Shown in pieces: positions 1 to 4,255 of a stretch of DNA of 5,748 nt (the stretch's first letter is position 1; every line of letters begins with the position of its first letter). Position numbers and translations under genes: made by a program. Source of the DNA: JADJOY01 sp964450125 (lineage in GTDB: Bacteria > JADJOY01); assembly GCA_964450125.1 (NCBI GenBank), contig CAYVDO010000474.1, forward strand, positions 1 through 5,748. Reading direction: 5' to 3'. A model generated the notes under the pieces. That model had not been told where the DNA came from, ran no database searches, and was given only the letters and a program-made list of their open reading frames with translations.

Positions 1-714
1 CGCGTTGCGCAGCGTCTTGCGCCGCTGCCCGAACGCGGCGCGCACCACGCGCCGGAAGTGCGGCTCGTCTCGGACCGCGACCCTCGGCTCGACCAGGAAA
101 TCCAGGCGTAGGACGGCCGAGTGAACGGCGGGCCGCGGCCGAAACACCGTCGGTGGAACCTCGAAGAGCACGCGTACGTCGGCGAAGCGCTGACAGTGGA
201 CGCTGAGCGTCCCCCACTCTTTCGACCCAGGGCTCGCCTCGACGCGTTCGGCCACCTCGCGCTGCACCATCACGGTGGCGCGCGTGAGTCGGGCGCGCGC
301 GTCGAGAAGCGCGAACAGGATCGGCGTGGTGATCCGGTACGGCAGGTTCGCGACCACCGACCAACGCTTGCCGCCGGCGAGCAGTGCATCGAGGCCGATC
401 TCCAGGGCATCCCCCGCGATCACCTCGACCTCGGGTCGATCGCGGTAGCGCTCGGCGAGCGCCCACACCAGCGCGCGGTCGATCTCGACGACACGCAACA
501 GCGCCGCTCTCGCCGCGAGGAGCTCGGTCAGGGCGCCGTGCCCGGGACCGATCTCGAGGACCGCATCGCCGGCGCCGACCCCGGACGCATCGACGATCTT
601 CCGCGCCACGTTGGGATCGACGAGAAAATTCTGAGAGAAGCGTTCGAGCGCCGGGGGGCGCCCTCCCTGCCACGACCCGGGGCCGCGGTCACGCTGCGAG
701 CGAGCGCCGCTCAC
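1..714 (-). CDS. rsmA: 16S rRNA adenine(1518/1519)-N6 dimethyltransferase RsmA, 3' end cut by window
   Basis: RsmA (KsgA) uses S-adenosylmethionine to dimethylate two adjacent adenines in helix 45 of 16S rRNA during late 30S assembly in the cytoplasm. The first 238 residues are visible. The N-terminal Q-N-F-L motif is at 28-31. SAM motif I, EIGPGHG, is at 54-60, the acidic SAM-ribose residue is E77 in VVEID, and GDAL is at 101-104. The catalytic NLPY is at 123-126, FRPRPAVHSAV at 191-201, and the C-terminal AFGQRRKTLRN at 227-237. The family usually has about 260-290 residues, so some tens of residues lie beyond the left edge. The start is taken as GTG at 714-712, because no in-frame ATG suits and it overlaps the nth stop codon in a GTGA, which suggests translational coupling. 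Residues 2-24 form a polar, Gly/Arg-rich lead before the conserved core. The family call is firm; the exact start is less certain. Confidence 0.95.
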   Translation of the reverse strand, partial: MSGARSQRDRGPGSWQGGRPPALERFSQNFLVDPNVARKIVDASGVGAGDAVLEIGPGHGALTELLAARAALLRVVEIDRALVWALAERYRDRPEVEVIAGDALEIGLDALLAGGKRWSVVANLPYRITTPILFALLDARARLTRATVMVQREVAERVEASPGSKEWGTLSVHCQRFADVRVLFEVPPTVFRPRPAVHSAVLRLDFLVEPRVAVRDEPHFRRVVRAAFGQRRKTLRNA

Positions 715-1469
715 GATGGTCGCGCGGCGCCCGGCCGCTTCACCGCTCGGGAGGCGAGCACTCCCGGACCGCCCGCAAAGGCGCACCGCGGGCTCAGCGG
801 ACACACCTCGCAGCGAGGCTTTCGGGCATCGCAAACGCGCCGGCCGTGGAAGATCATCTGGTGCGAGACCAGCGTCCACGACTCCCGCGGCAGCAGACGC
901 ATGAGCTCGGCCTCGACCTTGATCGGGTCCTTCTGCCGCGTGAGCCCGAGGCGGTGCGCGACTCGCCCGAAGTGCGTGTCGATGGTGAGACCCGGCACTC
1001 CGAACGCGTTGCCGAGGACCACGTTGGCGGTCTTGCGCCCCACGCCGCCGAGTTTCACCAGCTCGTCCAACGTGGACGGCACCTCGCCGCCGTGGTGCTC
1101 GACGATGCGGCGCGTGGCAGCGACGATCGAGCGCGCCTTGTTGCGGAAGAACCCGGTGGGCTGGATGGCCTTCTCGAGCTCGCGCGGATCGGCGGTGGCG
1201 AACGCTTGCGCGTCCGGGTAGCGAGCGAAGAGCGCGGGCGTCACCTGGTTCACGCGCTTGTCCGTGCATTGGGCCGAGAGAATCGTGGCGATCAAGAGCT
1301 CGAGCGGCGTCTGGTAGTCGAGCTCGCAGTGCGCATCCGGATGGAGCTTCGCGAGCGTGTCGAGCAGCCAACGCACACGCGCGCGGGTCGCTGCGTCCGC
1401 CGGCGCGGTGGCGGGAGCGCGGCCGCTGCGTGCGGGAGCCGCTCGAGTGCGCGTGGATCGAGTCGCCAT
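711..1469 (-). CDS. nth: Endonuclease III, DNA glycosylase/AP lyase
   Basis: Nth starts base-excision repair of oxidised pyrimidines, combining glycosylase and AP-lyase activity. The 252-residue product has the LSAQ segment at 64-67. Its helix-hairpin-helix, LGGVGRKTANVV, is at 140-151 and carries the catalytic lysine K146. The essential aspartate is D164 in TIDTH. A C-terminal [4Fe-4S] loop has C213, C220, C223 and C229 in the classical C-x6-C-x2-C-x5-C spacing. The family core is about 210 residues. The extra length is an N-terminal Ala/Arg/Thr-rich tail of about 28 residues, plausibly a disordered DNA-contacting extension. The frame stays open upstream to 1733, but that part would run antisense through the first 60 codons of the divergent NadA-like gene, so ATG 1469-1467 is chosen. 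No clear Shine-Dalgarno sequence precedes it. The stop codon overlaps the rsmA start by 4 nt, so the two genes are probably one transcript. Confidence 0.95.
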   Translation of the reverse strand: MATRSTRTRAAPARSGRAPATAPADAATRARVRWLLDTLAKLHPDAHCELDYQTPLELLIATILSAQCTDKRVNQVTPALFARYPDAQAFATADPRELEKAIQPTGFFRNKARSIVAATRRIVEHHGGEVPSTLDELVKLGGVGRKTANVVLGNAFGVPGLTIDTHFGRVAHRLGLTRQKDPIKVEAELMRLLPRESWTLVSHQMIFHGRRVCDARKPRCEVCPLSPRCAFAGGPGVLASRAVKRPGAARPS

Positions 1470-1484
1470 GACGAATCGCGGCGA

Positions 1485-1514
1485 AGTCTGAAAGCCGGCC
1501 GGCGTCGCTGTCAA
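1485..1514 (-). promoter_or_regulatory. Candidate sigma70-type promoter for nth-rsmA
   Basis: On the minus strand a perfect TTGACA lies at 1514-1509. After an 18-nt spacer comes CAGACT at 1490-1485, which matches the -10 consensus at only three of six positions. Transcription would begin near 1478, about 9 nt before the nth ATG, which fits the missing Shine-Dalgarno sequence. A perfect 10-bp palindrome, GCCGGCCGGC (1494-1503), sits in the spacer. In DNA this GC-rich it could be chance. The -35 is good and the -10 is weak. Confidence 0.3.
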
Positions 1515-1536
1515 CGCGCGCCCGCTCGAATAGGCT
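1508..1536 (+). promoter_or_regulatory. Weak candidate promoter for the NadA-like gene
   Basis: CTGTCA at 1508-1513 (four of six matches to TTGACA) is followed after 17 nt by TAGGCT at 1531-1536 (three of six matches to TATAAT). The predicted start of transcription near 1543 leaves almost no leader before the ATG at 1550, in keeping with the lack of a Shine-Dalgarno sequence. The -35 overlaps the -35 of the divergent nth promoter. This is a pattern match only. Confidence 0.22.
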
Positions 1537-1549
1537 TTCGCATTCCGCC

Positions 1550-2635
1550 ATGGACGACGATTTCTATCTGCCTCCGGAGTACCTGTTCCTCGACGACGCC
1601 ACCGCGCTCGGTCGCATCCGAGAGCAGCGCCGACGTCTCGGCTCCGCCCTGGGATTGTGGGTCCATGCGTATCAGCGAGCGCAGCTCGTGGAGATCGCGG
1701 ATTTCGTCGGTGACGGAGTGGCGCTCGCGACACGCGCGGCGCGGCGTCCGCTGCCGCGGCGACTGGTATGCGCCTCGGTGCGCTACGTCGCCGAGAACGC
1801 GCGGCTGCTCGCCCCCGCGTCGACGGCGGTGTGGTGCCCGGAGCCGACGGCGGGGTGCCCGATGTCCGACGCGCTCTGCCGCGCGGACCTGGAGCGGGCG
1901 GCCGAGGTGTTGCGTGCAGAGCGCCCCTACGATCGGTTGTTACCGCTGGTGAGCATCACCAGCTCGCTCGAGGTGAAGGCGTTCGCCGGCGAGCACGGCG
2001 GCGCCTGCGTGGGCAGCTCGAACGCGCGAGCGCTCTTGGCCTGGGCGCTGGGGCACGCGGAACGTGTTCTGTGGGTGCCCGACACGCACCTGCTCGCATC
2101 TGCCGCGCGTGCCCTCGACGTGGATCCGTCGCGCATCCTCCAGATGGACCCGGCCAAGCCACCGACCGAGGCCGAAATCGTGCATGCACGGATCGTGATC
2201 GTGGCGAGCCCGTGTCCGGTGCTGAGCCAGTTCCGCGCAGCCGACGTGGAAGCTGCTCGGCGCGCCCATCCCGGCGCGCAGGTCTGGGTGCAGCACGACC
2301 TACCGGCCGAGGTGGTGGCGGCGAGCGATGGCGCCGGCTCGCTCGCCGAGCTCGCGGAGCTCGCCGCCTCCACGCCACGGCACGCTCCGGTGGTGCTGGG
2401 AACCGAGATTCACGCCATCGACACCCTGCGCGGCCAGGTGCCGGATCGCCACTTCTTCCCGCTCGCGACTGCGTTCTGTAGCTCGATGTACTCGATCAGC
2501 CTGGCAGCGCTGCTCAGCACGCTGGATCGCCTCGAAGGCGCGTGCGCCGAGGCGCCGCTCGGCCTCGACATCGCACTCGTCGAGCCCGCGCGGAACGCGC
2601 TCGTGCGCATGCTGGATATCGGAACAACTGGCTGA
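1550..2635 (+). CDS. Divergent quinolinate synthase (NadA) homologue
   Basis: Canonical NadA condenses iminoaspartate with dihydroxyacetone phosphate to quinolinate for NAD synthesis, using a [4Fe-4S] cluster held by three cysteines. This 361-residue protein matches NadA from end to end: VHAYQ at 38-42, ADFVGD at 50-55, AENARLL at 81-87, GCPM at 102-105, GSSNA at 155-159, VPD at 176-178, CPV at 222-224, the GTEI segment at 284-287, and the closing ALVRMLD at 350-356. Cluster ligands are predicted as C103, C222 and C310. H39, Y41, D55 and S156 are kept. Other usual active-site motifs differ. Y-x-N is S135-I-T137, C-x-V-H has L225 for His, V-H-P-E reads V-Q-H-D (247-250), G-S-T reads G-S-L (263-265), and D-S reads D-G (55-56). 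About 30 extra residues lie between the first two cysteines. It may be a poorly conserved NadA or a repurposed paralogue, so no symbol is given. The ATG at 1550 is the first suitable start. Confidence 0.85.
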   Translation: MDDDFYLPPEYLFLDDATALGRIREQRRRLGSALGLWVHAYQRAQLVEIADFVGDGVALATRAARRPLPRRLVCASVRYVAENARLLAPASTAVWCPEPTAGCPMSDALCRADLERAAEVLRAERPYDRLLPLVSITSSLEVKAFAGEHGGACVGSSNARALLAWALGHAERVLWVPDTHLLASAARALDVDPSRILQMDPAKPPTEAEIVHARIVIVASPCPVLSQFRAADVEAARRAHPGAQVWVQHDLPAEVVAASDGAGSLAELAELAASTPRHAPVVLGTEIHAIDTLRGQVPDRHFFPLATAFCSSMYSISLAALLSTLDRLEGACAEAPLGLDIALVEPARNALVRMLDIGTTG

Positions 2636-2654
2636 AACGCCGCAGAAATCGTGG

Positions 2655-2684
2655 TTGTTGGCGTGGGAGGGCCTCGGCTATGAT
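2655..2684 (+). promoter_or_regulatory. Candidate sigma70-type promoter for the 65-residue gene
   Basis: TTGTTG at 2655-2660 is followed by an 18-nt spacer and TATGAT at 2679-2684, which matches the -10 consensus at five of six positions. Transcription would start near 2691, giving a leader of about 30 nt with a Shine-Dalgarno sequence. It lies wholly in the gap after the NadA-like stop codon, so the small gene is probably expressed on its own rather than only by read-through. It is the best promoter match in the window. Confidence 0.5.
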
Positions 2685-2713
2685 CGCCCCGCTCGTGGAT
2701 CCGCAGGGACGAT

Positions 2714-2717
2714 GGAG
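2714..2717 (+). promoter_or_regulatory. Ribosome binding site that decides the small gene's start
   Basis: GGAG lies 6 nt before the ATG at 2724, a good Shine-Dalgarno distance. Two other in-frame ATGs compete. The one at 2712 has AGGGA only 2 nt upstream, too close to be useful, and the one at 2730 is 12 nt from GGAG. The spacing favours 2724. Confidence 0.5.
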
Positions 2718-2723
2718 CTCGGC

Positions 2724-2921
2724 ATGGGAATGATTCGCAGCGCCCGTACGCGAGGGCACGAGGACCTCGAGAAGACCATCGATCTGCTCCAGTACCAGGT
2801 GAATCTGCTCGGCCACATGGTGTGCAAGCTCACGTCGTACCTGGATGTGGACTTCGATCAGCTGCTCGTGGATTCCGAGCGCGAGATGAACAAGCCCGAT
2901 CTCAAGCTCGTGAAGACCTGA
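2724..2921 (+). CDS. Small hypothetical protein, 65 residues
   Basis: I do not recognise this protein. It is soluble-looking, with no signal peptide or membrane segment. Residues about 13-41 have hydrophobic residues at helical spacing (L15, I19, L21, L22, V26, L28, L29, V33, L36, L40) and probably form an amphipathic helix that could pair with a partner or itself. An acidic stretch (residues 41-54, DVDFDQLL onward) and a lysine-rich tail ending KLVKT follow. The single cysteine is C34. Reality as a gene rests on three signs: codons end mostly in G or C, a sigma70-like promoter (2655-2684) and GGAG site precede it, and a strong stem-loop begins at the last base of its stop codon. The start could be 2712 (69 residues). 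The frame is open further back to 2328, but that part only shadows the NadA-like gene. No function is assigned. Confidence 0.7.
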   Translation: MGMIRSARTRGHEDLEKTIDLLQYQVNLLGHMVCKLTSYLDVDFDQLLVDSEREMNKPDLKLVKT

Positions 2922-2966
2922 CGAGCTTCGGAGACGTTCGCGCGTGCGAACGCCTCCGAGGCTCGT
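2921..2966. terminator. Strong stem-loop at a convergent gene junction, likely terminator
   Basis: Arms 2921-2941 and 2946-2966 pair over 21 positions with one A-C mismatch and one G-T wobble, closing on the 4-nt loop GCGT. The first base is the final A of the small gene's stop codon. No run of T follows on either strand, so it is not a textbook intrinsic terminator, though high-GC genomes often lack the T tract. Between convergent genes it may act in both directions or protect 3' ends. A 5-bp mini-hairpin, CGAGG-TTT-CCTCG (2967-2979), follows directly. Confidence 0.6.
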
Positions 2967-2977
2967 CGAGGTTTCCT

Positions 2978-3000
2978 CGGGGGTCTGTTCCGGATCCCCG
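2978..3000 (-). terminator. Second stem-loop, downstream of the kinase gene
   Basis: CGGGGGTC at 2978-2985 pairs with GATCCCCG at 2993-3000 over 8 bp with one G-T wobble, around a 7-nt loop. It lies 15 nt past the kinase stop codon on the minus strand, a plausible place for 3'-end formation of that transcript. There is no T tract, and its arm overlaps the preceding mini-hairpin by 2 nt, so the two cannot both form fully. Confidence 0.35.
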
Positions 3001-3014
3001 CTCCGACACGTCGA

Positions 3015-4214
3015 TCAGCGGCTGGTGACGGGCAAGCTCAGCCGAAAACGGGTGCCCTTGCCGACCTGGCTCGTCACCTCGAGCCGGCCGCCGTGACCGT
3101 GGATGGTCTTCTGCGCGATGGCGAGACCGAGCCCGGTTCCCGTGGGCTTGGTGGTGTAGAACGGATCGAAGAGGTGGGCGAGCTTGTCCTCGGGGATGCC
3201 GACGCCAGTGTCCTCGACCTCGATCGCCACGCCCTCCGGCAGGCGTAGCGTCCGTAGCATCAGCGTGCCGCCCCGCGGCATGGCCTGGATGGCGTTCAAC
3301 ACCAGGTTGAGGATCACGCCGCGGATCTGGTCGCCGTCGAGCATGACCTCGGGCAGATTCGGCTCGAACTCCACCTTGAGCTCGACCCCGGAACGCTTCA
3401 GCTCGCCCTCGAAGAGCACGATGCTCTTCGCGACCAGCCGGGTGGTGTCCTCGGAGCGGAGCGTGGGCCGCGACGATCGCGAGTAATCGAGCATCGACTT
3501 CAAGATCTTCTCGAGGCGATCCACTTCCTCCACGATGATCGCCGCGAGCTTCTCCACCTCGGCGGGATCGCTGGTGCCGCGCTTGAGCCGGCGCGCGAAG
3601 CCGCCGATCGCCACGAGGGGATTCCGCACCTCGTGGGCGATGACCGATACCAGCTCGCCGACGGCGGCGAGGCGCTCGAAGCGCATCATCCGCACCTGCA
3701 TCTGCTCGATCTCGCGGGTGCGGTCGAGGACCTTCTCCTCGAGCTGCTCGGTGTACTTCGAGAGCTCGGTCTTGAGGCGCTGCCGCTCCAAGGCCTTCTC
3801 GATCGTGATCTTCATGATCTCGTAATCGAAAGGCTTGGTGAGGTAGTCGTACGCCCCCTGCCGAATGGCGGCGACCGCGGACTCCATCGATCCGTATCCG
3901 GTGATCACCACCACCGGGATGGTCGGATACTCGCGGTTCACGTGGATCATGAGCTGGGCGCCGTCGGTGCCCGGCATGATCAGGTCCGTGATGAGCAGAT
4001 CGTAAGACTGCGCCGCGAGCCGTTCGATCGCCTCGTCACCGCTGGTGACGGTATCGACGCGATAGCCGTCGCGCTCGAGCAAGAGCCGCAGGTTCCGCGC
4101 GAGCTGGACCTCGTCGTCGGCGAGCAGGATCCGTGCGCGCGGCTCCGCCGAAACGCGCTGGGGCGAGGGACGAGCGGACGCGACGGCCATGGACGATGAG
4201 CCTCGATCCGTCAT
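3015..4214 (-). CDS. Soluble REC-HisKA-HATPase hybrid histidine kinase
   Basis: This 399-residue cytoplasmic protein has a receiver domain at about 28-140, a coiled-coil linker at about 140-185, a HisKA dimerisation domain at about 180-247 and a HATPase domain at about 255-397. The receiver is complete: acidic pair D33-D34, phospho-acceptor D77 in ITDLIMPG, T105 and K127 in LTKPF. The kinase H-box AHEVRNPL gives the autophosphorylated H194. The N box has N303 and N307, the G1 box is DTGVGI (335-340), the F box is LFDPFYTTKP (348-357) and the G2 box GTGLGL is at 359-364. No membrane segment or separate sensor domain is present, so its input is probably phosphorylation of the receiver by another kinase. 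It has no DNA-binding output, so its target regulator is elsewhere. ATG 4214 is used; the ATG at codon 9 (4190) is also possible. It lies 41 bp downstream of the sulfatase-fold gene on the same strand. Domains are certain; the pathway is unknown. Confidence 0.93.
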   Translation of the reverse strand: MTDRGSSSMAVASARPSPQRVSAEPRARILLADDEVQLARNLRLLLERDGYRVDTVTSGDEAIERLAAQSYDLLITDLIMPGTDGAQLMIHVNREYPTIPVVVITGYGSMESAVAAIRQGAYDYLTKPFDYEIMKITIEKALERQRLKTELSKYTEQLEEKVLDRTREIEQMQVRMMRFERLAAVGELVSVIAHEVRNPLVAIGGFARRLKRGTSDPAEVEKLAAIIVEEVDRLEKILKSMLDYSRSSRPTLRSEDTTRLVAKSIVLFEGELKRSGVELKVEFEPNLPEVMLDGDQIRGVILNLVLNAIQAMPRGGTLMLRTLRLPEGVAIEVEDTGVGIPEDKLAHLFDPFYTTKPTGTGLGLAIAQKTIHGHGGRLEVTSQVGKGTRFRLSLPVTSR

Positions 4215-4255
4215 TCTCTATCACAAGGCCCGAGACGACGACACGTGGAAGGCGT

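Noticed and set aside
1494..1503. Perfect palindrome GCCGGCCGGC as a possible operator
   Set aside because: It has no flanking symmetry beyond 10 bp, and GC-only palindromes of this length are common in such DNA. It is noted only as lying in the candidate nth promoter spacer.
1470..1733. An 88-residue N-terminal extension of nth up to an ATG at 1733
   Set aside because: It would run antisense through the first 60 codons of the NadA-like gene. The added residues are Arg-rich without family similarity, and ATG 1469 already gives a protein longer than the family core.
121..1952. Two long plus-strand open frames (121-1221 and 384-1952) over the rsmA-nth region
   Set aside because: They run antisense to clear rsmA and nth motifs. 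Their products are Arg/His/Pro-rich, low-complexity and match no family. Long shadow frames are expected in stop-poor, high-GC DNA.
2328..2723. Upstream extension of the small gene's frame to 2328
   Set aside because: Up to 2635 it is a shadow of the NadA-like gene with Arg/Ser-rich translation. The promoter and ribosome binding site for the small gene lie inside this stretch.
1768..2816. Several overlapping open frames on both strands inside and just past the NadA-like gene (plus 1768-2481; minus 1927-2373, 1940-2296, 1956-2378, 2410-2610, 2514-2816)
   Set aside because: Their translations are low-complexity, and the NadA motifs run continuously in the 1550-2635 frame. There are no initiation signals for the others.
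3184..4199. Plus-strand frames opposite the kinase gene (3184-3486, 3535-3825, 3633-4199)
   Set aside because: The complete REC, HisKA and HATPase motifs fix the minus strand as coding. The antisense products have no recognisable features.
4215..4255. A possible separate promoter for the kinase gene in the 41-bp gap after the sulfatase-fold gene
   Set aside because: The best hexamer pair has a poor -35 and a spacer of about 19 nt. Read-through from the upstream gene is an equally good explanation.
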